A DNA stretch of 64,000 nt from Colletotrichum lupini (Eukaryota; Ascomycota; Sordariomycetes; Glomerellales; Glomerellaceae): positions 4,588,001 through 4,652,000 of the forward strand of contig NC_064675.1 of assembly GCF_023278565.1 (NCBI RefSeq). Reading direction: 5' to 3'. A program made the position numbers and the translations under genes. The notes below the pieces were generated by a model that saw only the letters and a list, made by a program, of their open reading frames with translations, was not told the origin of the DNA and ran no database searches. Positions 22,291-33,711 of this stretch are shown here, in pieces. Positions within the stretch are counted from its first letter, which is position 1. Every line of letters starts with the position of its first letter.

Positions 22291-24076
22291 CTACACTTTC
22301 CTAGCGTATGACGCATCAAAAAGATTGCAACGACTATCGATCACATTTGAATCTGTCATAGATACTCCGTCCCCGACAACACCACCCAAGTTTCCCAGGT
22401 CCATCGCCCCAGGCTTGCCAGAAAATTGCGTCCACGCAGGCACTCCAGGTCCATTGGCGGGGTTCTTGGCAAAGTTGGCCCATGCCGTCTGCATGAACTT
22501 GCTCAAGGCAAGAGCTTGGTCTGGTGTTGCCGGCGGCGGCGGGAGATTGCCAAAGACGAAGCTGATCTCAGAGCCGTGTACCGGGCGAGACAAGATACCT
22601 CCGGGTGTTGGCGAGAACGAGGTGGAGTTGAAGAGATATCTCCAAGTTGGCACCCCGGCTTGGGCCGAAAGACGAGCTTCATGCGCAATGCTGCAGCTCC
22701 AATCCAAGTCCGTAGCGAATTGTGTAATTGCATCCTTTGGAGTTGAGAAAGGCATCCCGTCTCCGACTGGATATCCGGCAGTCACAGCTTTTTGCAACGC
22801 ATCGTCGCCAGGAAATGTTGCTGCGACAAAGGCATCCAAAGCGGTCGGTGGCTGACCCATCGTGAAGATTTCGGCTTCTCTGAGGTTCGTTCCTATCATC
22901 ATAGGTATCTTGGAAACCTTGCCGGAAGCCCGTGTAGTATCAGGTGAGGTCGGTACGTTTGCATCTCCGTCGGCTACAGGTGGGAAGTTGAAAGGACCTT
23001 TAGAGAGTACGGACACAAGGGCGTCGACCGGAGCGGCTCTAACGCAATCAAGCGGCTTCTGGCTGCCGCAATTGAGCGAAGCTGCAAGAGTTTGAAATGG
23101 GGTCGTCATGTTCGGTCTGCCCAAGAGGCCGGTCATGAGTCCGACGATATCTCCGCCTGCTTGGGGTCCAGTTACGAGATATGCGGTTCCAGACTCGGTG
23201 ATCACCGCACGGAACGGGGGCTGGGCACCGCTTGTGAGTAGTAAGAGGTCAACTGATGAGCCACCAGCTGACTCCCCGAATAAGGTCACCTTATTTGGGT
23301 CACCACCGAAGGCTTTGATGTTACGCTGAACCCATTGAAGCGCTAGTTTCTGGTCCATAAGACCGACGTTGCGCATTTGTGGAGGTATGCCCTCGACATC
23401 GCCTGGGAATCCGAAGACTGCAGTCAAAAAATCAGCAACGCCCACCTCCAAAGGCATAAGGGTGCTCTCTCTCATCAACAATGGTTACTTACCACTCGTC
23501 CGGTAGTTCGGCGTCACGACGATCACGTCTTGATTCTGTGCGAAGCTCGAGCCATCGAACATCGGTGTGTTGGCAGAACCAAATTGAAAGCCCCCGCCAT
23601 AGTACCATACCATGACAGTTCTTCCTTCGGCGGGTGGAGGAGAAGAAGGTGCGTAGACATTGACGAACAAGCAGTCTTCGCTTTCAGGACCGGACGGCAT
23701 CATGGCAGCAATCGCAGCTTTTGAAAGTCAATGCCATGATCAACCCGAGTAAAGCCCCAGACGAGCCCCGATGTGTGTTAGGGGACGTTCACTCACCAGG
23801 TATAGCCTGAATACAGGATGGAGCGAAGGCTGTCGCGTTCATTACGTCGTTATGAGGCGCCATCGAAGCAGGCACCGGTGGTGCAAAGCGTTGTGGTGGT
23901 GCCGCATACCGAATGCCCAAGAACTTGTTGATGCCATTCGCTGTCAAACCAGAGTATGGTCCATCGTCCAGCTTGACTTGTACTGGTTGTTGCGCATTCA
24001 CAAGTGTAAGTAAAGTAAGCAAAGTAATGCCGATAGTCGTCGATCGAGGAGACCAGCCCCTTCGTGAGAACTCCAT
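22291..24076 (-). CDS. Secreted type-B carboxylesterase / lipase-like
   Basis: This is an alpha/beta-hydrolase of the carboxylesterase type B family, which hydrolyses carboxylic esters. A signal peptide covers about residues 1-28 and ends in NAQ. The conserved start of the fold (GIRYAAPP) follows, then ESEDCLFVNVY with its disulfide Cys, the oxyanion-hole region (YYGGGF), and the nucleophile elbow GESAGGS with Ser at about residue 218. A C-terminal HGSEISFVFGN supplies the probable catalytic His. Introns are 23718-23796 and 23418-23492, both phase 1, and splicing yields 543 residues, the usual family length. Family members act on lipids, feruloylated or other esters, or mycotoxins; the substrate cannot be told. 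It converges with the NmrA-like gene, leaving 160 bp between them. Confidence 0.93.
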
Positions 24077-26078
24077 GGTTGGCTTATTAGTACGTTACAC
24101 GACCGGAATTACGAGATTAAAAGAGAGTTTATTGTTGTCAATGTTTGTTTCAATCTCGCAGTCTATCGACATTTCACGAGATCTGGGCTTGGTTCCTTTA
24201 TGTCTTCGACCCTCAACAGGATTTAACTTGCTTTTCTCGGGTTTTCCGTAGCCTTTCCATGTTCCAACTATGTACTATACGCAACTTGGCACTATCGTAA
24301 AGTAGCAGATCATTTTCCTTGAGACCCAGGCGTTTGAAGAGAAAATAAGCTCGGTGGAGAAGCCGCAAGGAAGACCCGAAAGCTTGGATTCGGCCCATTA
24401 TTTAATTGGAGAGAATCGACGGACGAAACCTCAAGTGGCACGGTGAGCGGGTGTACCGGTGGGATGAACAAACTTGTTGATATTCACAGGAAGTCTATTC
24501 GTCGCGTCCACCCCGCTCGTGTCGTTTCACACCTTTGCCAGGTGGACGGCCGTCAAAATGGGTAATGGCGAACGACAGCTATAATGCGTTGTGCTACAAT
24601 TCACTAGCAATGCCCAGAGGCTGAAATGATGGCTAAACGGAAGACCCGGCTCTTACAAGACTCATGGTAAGCATTGGGTAATGAAACATATTCAGCCGCA
24701 AGAAACGAGGAATGATTTTGAGGAGTGGAAACGGGAAGGAGAGCTCCGAGAGCCCCATGGGTAAACCGAGGTGTTTGCGTCTATTGAATGAATGGGGACT
24801 TCCCTCGCGCAAACATCACATGCGGGCGTGACTAGATTTCGGGATTGTGTGAATAGTCTTGATTTCACAGAGAGAAGCTCCATCAGTTTGTCATTCCTCT
24901 CTATTTCGCTTGTCCGGCGCCCAGAACACCACTTGCTGTCGCACGAACCGGCGCCGAAACAGTCCCACTTGTATTGCCGGACGCGGCTTTGGCCGACCCG
25001 CTTTATCGATCGGCCGGCCGACCGCGGGCTTGTCTAAGGGCTATGCGCTTGTCCTCAGGTGCTATAAGTGATGAAGCAGCTTAGAAACATGTCAAGGCGC
25101 TATGTATAACCTCATAGTGAGGGCAGGTCTGTTATACTAATGTCCAACTTAGACAGGCGAGGAGTCAACAAACTCCTTGCGCAATGTCATCGCCCTCCTT
25201 AATGCGTACTAATATTGGACCATCTTTGAATCAAGTGCGTGGAGCGGATGATATTGGCGCTCATAGACAGCATGGTACTATCTTGTCGCATTTCACTTTG
25301 CTCATTATCGGGGCATTCATGTATTCTCAGCAATACTAGCTTAAGATGGGGATTGATTGGATGAGACTACCCGCTGTTCCCATCGTAGTCTGTGAAGAGA
25401 TGGACCTGGCAAATTAAGAGCGTTGCGCGACTTTGCTTTCACCTTGCGAAGAGGAACACGGACGAAGGCGTTGCACATCAAGGTCTATTGCCGTCCTTTC
25501 ACGTTGGTGTCGGAATAAAGGGTGTAAGCTGACCACATTATCTCCGAGTGGATTGCCCTACGCCAAGGCCGCCACCCAAAGCTCATCGGTTCTTTTAAAC
25601 TTCACCAGTCCGCCAAGGACCGACTATAACTCCGCCAAGTAACGCTCAGTAGAAAATTGCAGGCTGTGCTGGTGAGCAGCGAGTCGACAATGGGTTTAGC
25701 CTCACATGACCGGAACCCTGCTAACTCATCGCAGATGGAAAACTCACCATAGTTCCGGTATTTGTTCTAAAAGACAGACTGCTACAATGAAGGATTCATG
25801 ATCTGGCCTCCTCAGCCACCAATTTTCGCGTTTGTCACAGCATGCGCAATGAGGACCTGGACGGTGATGATCAAAACTTGGCAGACACTATGACGACGCT
25901 TTCAAGTTGTGCGTCCAATGCTGGATACATGCTTCTCGGGGTGATGCTTTGCACACTTCAAAAAACCACTGTTGCAAAGGTCTTGGCATCATGATATATA
26001 AAAGAACACTGTCTAGCCGGTGTAATTCATTGCTTCAATACAGCAGATACAAACACGGCAGTCAAACGTTCTTCAGAC
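24077..26078. other. Intergenic, divergent promoter region
   Basis: About 2 kb separate the minus-strand esterase from the plus-strand GMC oxidoreductase. Only short unconvincing frames are present. A palindromic CGGCCGGCCG-type stretch near 25012-25025 would suit a Zn2Cys6-type factor, but that is speculative. A TATA-like ATGATATATAAAAG is at about 25990-26003, some 80 bp upstream of the GMC start codon. Confidence 0.45.
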
Positions 26079-28257
26079 ATGATGATGAAGCTTCTTTCTT
26101 TCGCCTTCTTTCTACCCCTCAGTGGCAGCGCGGCTGGAAGTCCTCTCAACGATACAGCATATGACTATGTTGTAGTTGGCTCAGGACCTGGAGGTGGCAC
26201 TCTGGCGTAAGGATATCGCCTCCGACTACGCTCTTAATGCTAACATTTCTCAGCGCAAGCCTTGCACGCGAGGGCCATTCCGTCTTTCTCATTGAAGCTG
26301 GAGGCAATATGGGTGATGATCCTCTTCAACAAATTCCCGGCTTGTGAGTTTCCAGACCGCTCGATATACAAAGCCATGTGCTTATACTTCACAGAGCGGA
26401 TGTCAACTCGGAGGACCCCGCCATGTCTTGGCAGTTTTTTGTGTCTCATTACCAGAATGAGACTCAAGCCCGTCGCGATCGTTACTTCACCTACCGTCTT
26501 TCAAATGGCACACTCTGGTACGGCATTGATGCCCCCGAGGATGCAACTCCGTAAGTCATGCACCAGACCGTTGCTTGGTAAGTCATTAACCACCGGTTCA
26601 GACTTGGCATATACTATCCCAGAGGAGCTACGGTTGGTGGTTCTGCTATAGCGAATGCTATGAATGTGGTTCTTCCACCCGACAGTGACTGGAACCACTT
26701 CGCCGAGGTTACAGGAGATGAGTCCTGGGGCCCTGAAAACATGAGATCAATGTTTATCGAGCTTGAGAGAAATACCTATACGCCTGAAGGGACGCCAGGG
26801 CATGGTTTTGATGGGTATATTTCGGTACGAGGAGCTCATCAACCGCAATGACTATATGACTGACAGGAGATAGACGAATAGAAACAACATTTCTTATGTT
26901 GTCGATCGTCCGGGCGTACTTCGTGTGGTCCAGAATGCCATCTCCCAGACCGAGGGCATTGAAGCACCTGACCCCGAACAAGTCATCGAGCTAATGGAGA
27001 GAGACCTGAACCGCCCTGATAGCAATCGCTACGAAATCCCGGGCTTGTACCAAATACCACTACACGTTGACGAGAACCGCCGCAGAAGCAGCCCCTGGAA
27101 TTACATCACGGATACTCTCGCTTCGAAACATGAAGATGGAACGCAGCGATACCCGTTGACCTTGAGCACTCACAGCCTCGCGACCCGCATTCTGATGAAG
27201 AATGCCGAGGCCGGCTTGAGAGCCTACGGGGTAGAGTTCATGGTTGGAGAAGGACTTTATGAGGCCGATCGGCGATACGACCCCTCGGTCGAGCCCCAAG
27301 TGCGCACTGTCAGGGCTAAGAAGGAAGTCATCGTCTCAGGCGGTGCATTCAACACCCCTCAGCTTCTCAAGCTCAGTGGAATCGGACCTCGAGAAGAGTT
27401 GGAGAGATTCGGCATCCCAGTTGTTGTTGATCTTCCTGCCGTGGTAAGCATCGGCCTCCTCATAGGACTTCTCTTCATGCTAATGAACCTCTTAGGGGGA
27501 GTTCCTGCAGGACAACTACGAGGCGGGCATCAACGTTCGGTCAAACATCGTATGGGAGAATAGTCCTTTCGCAGAATGCACGCCTGGTAGCCCCGAGACA
27601 GACCCCTGCCTTGCACAATGGGAAGCCGGCTATGGTGCATATGGCGAGGCCGCCGCCCCAATTTTCATGCTGCATCGTAGCAACCAATCCAGAAACGAAG
27701 ACTGCGACCTCATCATCTTCGGTGCGGCCGGTGGTGTGTTTGATGGTCACTATCCCGGGTTCAGCGAAGTTGCATGGCCGCCAACATCCTTCTTCTGGGC
27801 CGTCGTTAAGATGCAAAACGGCAATCCGACAGGCACCGTGAGACTTCGATCGTCCAACCCCCGAGAGACCCCGGAGATCAACCTGAACTTCTATCAAGAA
27901 GACGCCGATGTCGACATTGCTGCTCTTTCCGAGGGCATTGAACATCTCATGTCCATCATGAACGTCACTGGAGAGCCGTACCAGCCCTTCCAGGTCATTG
28001 ATCCCCCGGCAGACCGTTCACTTGAGCAACATATCCGGGATCACACTTGGAGCCATCACGCAGCCGGCAGCTGCAGGGTGGGCAAGACAAATCTGGACAG
28101 TTGTGTTGACTCAAAGTTCCGAGTTCATGGTGTTCAGGGACTCAGAGTTGTTGATGGCTCAGTCTTCCCGAGAGTGCCCGGCGGGTTTCCTGTTGGTGCG
28201 ACGTATGCTGCCAGTCGTAAGGCATTCCATGATATAGTCAGCAACGAAGGAAAGTGA
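26079..28257 (+). CDS. Secreted GMC oxidoreductase (FAD-dependent)
   Basis: This is a glucose-methanol-choline family flavoenzyme that oxidises an alcohol or sugar and usually passes electrons to O2 or a quinone. A signal peptide covers about residues 1-20. The FAD dinucleotide-binding motif VVGSGPGGG is at 32-40, followed by FLIEAGG. GMC signature 1 is [16 protein letters not shown] and signature 2 is [17 protein letters not shown]. The C-terminal active-site region has [12 protein letters not shown] and then [16 protein letters not shown]. Six exons are joined by five introns of 47-52 nt: 26207-26253, 26344-26394, 26551-26601, 26825-26873 and 27444-27495. All are GT...AG and splicing gives one frame of 642 residues, within family size. 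Candidate substrates include glucose, aryl alcohols or choline-like alcohols. The sequence does not separate these, although secretion argues against choline dehydrogenase. Confidence 0.93.
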
Positions 28258-28755
28258 CAGTGTTCCCTGTCTTGTCTGTTGTAATCTGATTCGGACTGAG
28301 CTTTCACAACGATATGGTTATGGGTGCTTTTTTTGTTCTTTATCACCGGAAAGTCAGTAGAGGATTGTCATAAGTAGCCGCACACACACACACACACACA
28401 TTTATGACTTAGTATGCAGTGTCTGTCTCGTTTGAAAAGTTCGCCGTTGGCTTGTTAATTGCTTTGGAGCCAACAAGTGATGTTTGAGAAGATTCTAGCT
28501 TAGTGACAATGCAGTCATCTCGCCCCTAAGGATGGTGTCCAAGCAACCTCTCTGAATAAAAAAGCATGCTTCATTAAACAAGAAGATAATAATAGAGAAA
28601 AATAAGACTGTCGTAGCGTTGAACGCAAGCTCCCGTGGCTGAGTCCAACCTAGAAGCTCCGTTCTATTATGTCAGCACCAAGAAGTGAAATGGACCTGCC
28701 CCCTGGTCCAAAAGAAGCCCATTCTTAGTCGTTCAAAGACAAACCGACAGATCGT
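28258..28755. other. Convergent intergenic spacer
   Basis: This contains the 3' ends of the GMC gene (plus) and the HsbA-like gene (minus) and a (CA)10 repeat. AT-rich runs near 28560-28610 could include polyadenylation signals. No gene is seen. Confidence 0.5.
28381..28400 (+). repeat. (CA)10 microsatellite
   Basis: Ten perfect CA dinucleotides lie in the spacer downstream of the GMC oxidoreductase gene. Confidence 0.95.
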
Positions 28756-29496
28756 TTAGTTGAGTTTGAGGCCTTCGTAGCGGTCGATGGTAGTGGTGAT
28801 AGTTCCGGTGAGCATGCCGGCCTGTACTTGGAGGTCGGTGGCTCTGCTCTGCACGGCGCTGATGAGGGCAAAGGCGACAGACTTGGGGAGTACGAGGGTC
28901 AGCCACCACTTTTCTAATCTTTGAAACCATGAAGAATCCTTGAGAGGGCGGGCAGGCGGGAGGGGGAGGCTCACATCGACAACACTCTCGACCTGTCTGA
29001 GGACGGCAGCAATAGGTGCACCGATAAGGGGTACAGTCGAAAAGAGACCGGCCTTGCCGATAAGCACATTGAGAAGCACCTGATGGATGCGCACGAACTC
29101 GCGGAACGCCTCAAAGATGGCGTCGGACTGGGGGCCGGCCGGAACGGGAGGCATGCCCTGCATTTGGGCGAGGGCCGTGGTGACGGTGCTAACAATGTCT
29201 ACGAAGCCAGTGATGATTTTCTGCGGATAAGAAAGATAACGTTAGCTTCTGGAATCTTGACGAAGTTCCTATGCGGCAACAGACGGGGCCCGACTTACCG
29301 GGAAAGGACCCAGGCCGATGATGAGCAACGGCCCGCTGACGAGGTCAATCTTTTGCGCGGGGGCAATGAGGTCGTTGGACTTTTTGGTGACCATGTCGAT
29401 GTTCTGGACGACTTGGGCTGGGGTCGTTTGGCCGAGGACGGAGTCGCTGCAAATTGCCAGGGCGGCGACGGCGAGCTTGAGGATGGAGAACTGCAT
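28756..29496 (-). CDS. HsbA-like hydrophobic surface-binding protein
   Basis: This is a small secreted protein of the hydrophobic surface binding protein A family, which coats hydrophobic surfaces and can recruit hydrolases such as cutinases. A signal peptide covers about residues 1-22 (ending LGQ). The family-typical amphipathic helical start follows (VVQNIDMVTKKSNDL, then a run of hydrophobic and Gly residues). Introns are 29221-29298 and 28882-28974. The second is 93 nt, a multiple of three, and free of stops, so the raw frame reads through it. I call it an intron because it has a GTGAGC donor, a GCTGAC branch site and a CCCCAAG acceptor, and its translation (Pro- and Trp-rich) is unlike the family. 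The spliced protein is 189 residues, the normal family length. Action on the plant or insect cuticle is inferred from the family. Confidence 0.85.
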
Positions 29497-32324
29497 GTTT
29501 GCTGATTTGAATTGAAGGGAAAAAGGGCTGCAAATATGGTTGTTCAGCTTGGAAAAGATGGGCTGGGCTATGTCGAGAAGATGAGATGGTGATGAGAGTT
29601 GTGATGAGAATGGCGATAATGCCGGGAGATGAGTAGCTTCTTATACTTGTTTCTGGGTAACAACTCGATGCTTTGGATACATCTTGAACTTGAAATTCAA
29701 TTAACTTCAGACTTTGCGTGCCTCTCCTGCCGACTGAGATTTTGACGCGCTCATGGCTCACACTGCCGTTTTCATGCCAGCAAACTTGAGCACGAGGTTT
29801 GCCAAGCTCCTCCATTAGGAACGATCAGCAACTTCACAGACCTCTTCATCTTGCTGAAAACTTTTGATTCCAGGCTGATTCGGAGCAACTCTGGCAAATA
29901 AAAGTCAAGAATCACGGGCTTGAGCGAAAGAGCTTCAATGATGAGCCATCATCAATTTGTTGCCAAGACACCTAGTACGTGTGTAATGAGAGACATTTAA
30001 GATCCGAGACAGCAACGGATCCAACTTTTTTAGCCCGAGAAACTTGCCTCCTAAACAGGCAACATCTCAAAGTTCTCCCTTCCGGATTCTTCAAAGTGGA
30101 TATCTTGCAGCAACCCAAATCAAAGGCCGGTACCGCGGCGGAGCGAGCATCTCGGGTATTCAATCTCCTGGTCCCAAGATCTGCAACGGTTTCACTCCAA
30201 GATTCCGACTGGCCTTCCTCCTAGTCCCCCAGAAGACCACAGAGATACCCGCTTCGGGGAACGTCTCGTAAGATGAGCCCAAGTATGATCTAGATTAGCG
30301 TTTAGGCAGCGCGGCTAAGGCTTGCGAGAGGGACAACACGACGACGTAGGTGGCATCTTGGCAGTAGAAGCTCAACCTCTGAGAGTCGGAGCCAACCCAC
30401 TTTCGGCGACTGTAAAAACCATGCTTGATGTAAGCATAAGCATTCCCGAACGGTTGTCGTACTTTGGTGTTTGGCATTCGACACTGGCGTGGGCTAGGGC
30501 GGAAGCTTGACTAGATCCTGAGATAAAGGTTGGTTGGAATGCGGGACAAGCCGACGTCAGGCGAGTCCCTCCCACTTTGACCTCCATCGTCTACCGTGTC
30601 GCCAGCGCGCATGCTCAAGCATTCAAAAGACGGCAGACGGAGATGCGAGGCATAGACGAAGCCTGTTACGACTCTGTTAAGAGATGTATTCATTCGATGC
30701 TACACCGGGCGGTCGAATTAGTATCAGCCTACTTCATCTCTCCCCTTGTCCCGTTCCTGAAATGGCCCGCCACAGTTCTCAGAGTCTTCAACACCGACCA
30801 GAACGGACGTATACCAGCTTAAACCCGATTTACCGCTTCAGGCTTAACGGTGTTTCTCCGCACGAGATGTTAGATCTCGGGCTGGAGACGTGCCGGGCAG
30901 TTAGGGGCATTCCAAGAGGCCGCTTGGCTGAGTCCCTCAGAGTCCAGGGCGGTGGGGAGTGAGACACGCTGTGGAGCCCGCGGGTGCTGATCTTCCCGAT
31001 GATTTGCACATCTCGACAACGGCGTGTTGCTACAATCTGAAGTCGAGGTAGGGGAAAATCAACGTTTGAGAGTGTTTGTTGCGCGATTTGATTTTACGGT
31101 GTGTTTTTTTTTTGTCCCGAGATGAACGATGTCTAGTGTTGGCTTGCATGCGGTCACCGTGCGAAGTAGAAGGGTGAAACGGATCCTGACCGCGGGTAAA
31201 TTAACCTCCTCTGAGAAACGGTGTCCCCTTCAAGTCTCTGGCGGCTAGTGGCCAAGAGAAAAGGGAAAAAGTACTGAAATTGTGGCTTGTTGACGCCGAA
31301 TCCCAAAGCTGCTAGATACTTGTCCAGGTACTCTCCCGTGGTGACGGCGTTACCGAAGTCGGACCCATACATCCGGGTTATCCCGCTACCGAACTCCCGA
31401 GAAACGACCCCGCTTCTCCGGGCACCGAACGGAGGTGCGGAGACTGCTCCGCAAATTCTACCTAGCAGACGAAAAACCGGGGAACCCATTTCCCCAGACT
31501 TTCACACTCCCCTGCCACCATTTCCAACTCAAAAGATGACGTCCAATCCTACTACACTACACCACACCACTAGCCCCTCCCGCAATTGACAACCACACTA
31601 CGACCACAGCACCACACCGCTCGCGCGGGCCAAGAGCTAAAGGTCACATTGGGCATCCCCGACACGAGGTGACATCGCTCCGATCGACGGCCAGCACATA
31701 AACAATGCGAGCAACGCAACGATGTCCGGGGGTTGGGTTGGAAGCCAGCAGTCGTCACCATCCAGTCATTCGCATCAGCGGAATACCATGTTTTCTTGCT
31801 TACGCAGGTATTCAGTAGGTAGTATGAAGATGCAATGTGCTACATTATATCAATAAGGCTCATATAGCCACCTTTGAATCCTAAGTCCTCCTCTGTAAGT
31901 CAAAAGTGTCTATGTGCATGAATTGAACCTAAGGTCTGCTGCAGCCGGAGTTGCCTTGAACACCCCTTTTCTGAGAGAGTTTTGCGCGACCTTTTTGCTG
32001 TCAAATAGAATTACCCTCCATAACCATTCTCCTGGGATATCATTACTCCAGTCATCTGGATGTCATGTGCTTCTTCCCAGCATTCCAGTCCTTCCTTTTA
32101 CCGGTTGATCATCAGTGAGTGTAAGGGGTATATCTGTATATCCGTGCCGTCGTAGCATTGAGCTTGTCGTCAAAGTCGTATGGATGTGATCCATTATTAA
32201 AGGCCCGACCGTCCCGGAAGAGACGGGCATCAGTGTAGAAATGAGGTTATTAGTGCCCTCAGAGAAGTAAAATGAGAGAAAGAAAAGTCCGGAAACAGAT
32301 GGTCCATCTTCCAGGACCAAATGT
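29497..32324. other. Gene-poor intergenic region
   Basis: No supported gene was found. Short frames near 30040-30270, 30577-30960 and 31154-31590 overlap in several frames, lack start or splice logic and match no family. The left end should contain the promoter of the minus-strand HsbA-like gene and the right end the 3' end of the wall-protein gene. Confidence 0.5.
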
Positions 32325-33711
32325 CTAGAGGAGAGCAACGGCACCAACGAGGCCAGCCAGCAAGGCAGCCCCCGGCGCTCTGCGGGCGTCGGCAGCAGCA
32401 GTAGGCACGACCACTGGAGCCTGGCTCGACGCCGTGACCGGGGGAAGGATCACGGCGCTTGTTGTAGGGACGACGACGGTGCTGGCGGGCCGGGTCTGCG
32501 TGGCGTACACAGTTCCCGACACGGTGATGTAGACCCATGACTTTTGCGTCACGACACTCTCGCCGCCCACGGTCACGGCCTGGGTGACCTCGACGTGTGC
32601 CGTCTTGGTCTCGACAATGACTTCCGTCAGGGTGTGGACCTTCTCGACGGTAATGGTTTTGGTGCCTGTGGCAGTGATCCAAACCGTCTCTCCGTGCTCG
32701 ATGGTCTGATAAGTCGTCACGGGCTTTGTAATGGTCTCGTAGACTTCTGTGGAAAGATTCTGAGTGGTCTTTACGGTCGTCCAGACGTCCACTTTGGTGG
32801 GAACTTCCGTGACGATGGTTGAGGTAGATGTGTAAGTGACGACTACCGTCTCTCCGCCAATAGTCTTGGTCTCGGTCTGGCCATCATGTTAGCTCGGGGA
32901 GGTCCGTGAAGTCTTGGCTGAGGGAAGGGGTTCTCAAGACTCACCACAGGGCAAAGAGAAGTGATGGTGGTGTACTCGACGTCCTTCTCCGTCTTGGTGA
33001 CGTCAGGGAGCTTCTCAGTCTGCCAGACCTTGGTAGGAACGTGAGTCACGATGGTGGATGTGGTGGTGTACGTCTTAGTCCAGGTCTTGCCGCCCTCGGT
33101 GTAGGTCTCCGTGACCGGGCAGAGGCTTGTGAGGGTTGTAAGCTGGACATCCGTGGCCGTCACTACGGCCGTCGGGCCGGGAACGGTCTCGATGATCTTG
33201 GTCGGCTTCTTTTCGACGACGGTGCTGAGTGTGGTGTACACAACAGTCTTAGTGGTGCCTTCTCCAACGATCGTCTCCGTCTGTAGGAAGTGTTAGCCAG
33301 GATGCTCTTTGCTCGGAGCTCTTGGCTGGGAAGCTTTGCTTGGAGGGACCACTTACAATCGGGCAGTAGGTCGTGTAGGTGGTGTAGTCTGTGTCGATTT
33401 CCGTCACGACTTCAGTGGCGTCTGGAAGGGTCTCATAGATCGTCGTTGGGTGCTTCTCTACAACGGTGGACGTGGTGGTGATGGTCTCATACTGAGTGGT
33501 GTGTTCGCCGGGCTTGGTGATTGTCTAACAAGGAACGTCAGCCACGCCGCATCATAAAAAGGGCTCGAGGTCTACTTACAACAGGGCACACGGTCGTGTA
33601 CGTGGTCAGGACTTCCGTGACAATAGTCTTGGTCTTATCCTTACCCCAGTCGTGGTCCTCGGTTGCAAGAGCAGTGGCGGCCAGAGCCAGCAGAGCAGTA
33701 GTGAACTTCAT
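32325..33711 (-). CDS. Modular Thr-rich cell-wall protein, probably GPI-anchored
   Basis: This is a secreted structural or adhesin-like wall protein. It has a signal peptide (residues 1-16, MKFTTALLALAATALA) and about 350 residues dominated by Thr, Val, Ser, Tyr and Lys. The repeated unit resembles TETxTxxGxTT...STVVxxxPTKxxET...TTxTxxCP[VI]. A Ser/Pro/Ala-rich stalk follows, and the C-terminus (DARRAPGAALLAGLVGAVALL) looks like a GPI attachment signal. Introns are 33525-33579, 33281-33356 and 32877-32944. All three are phase 0 and each falls directly after the CPV or CPI that ends a repeat, so exons equal repeat units. The product is 395 residues. Extensive O-mannosylation is expected. No enzymatic domain is seen. 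Wall location is inferred from the leader and anchor. Confidence 0.85.
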
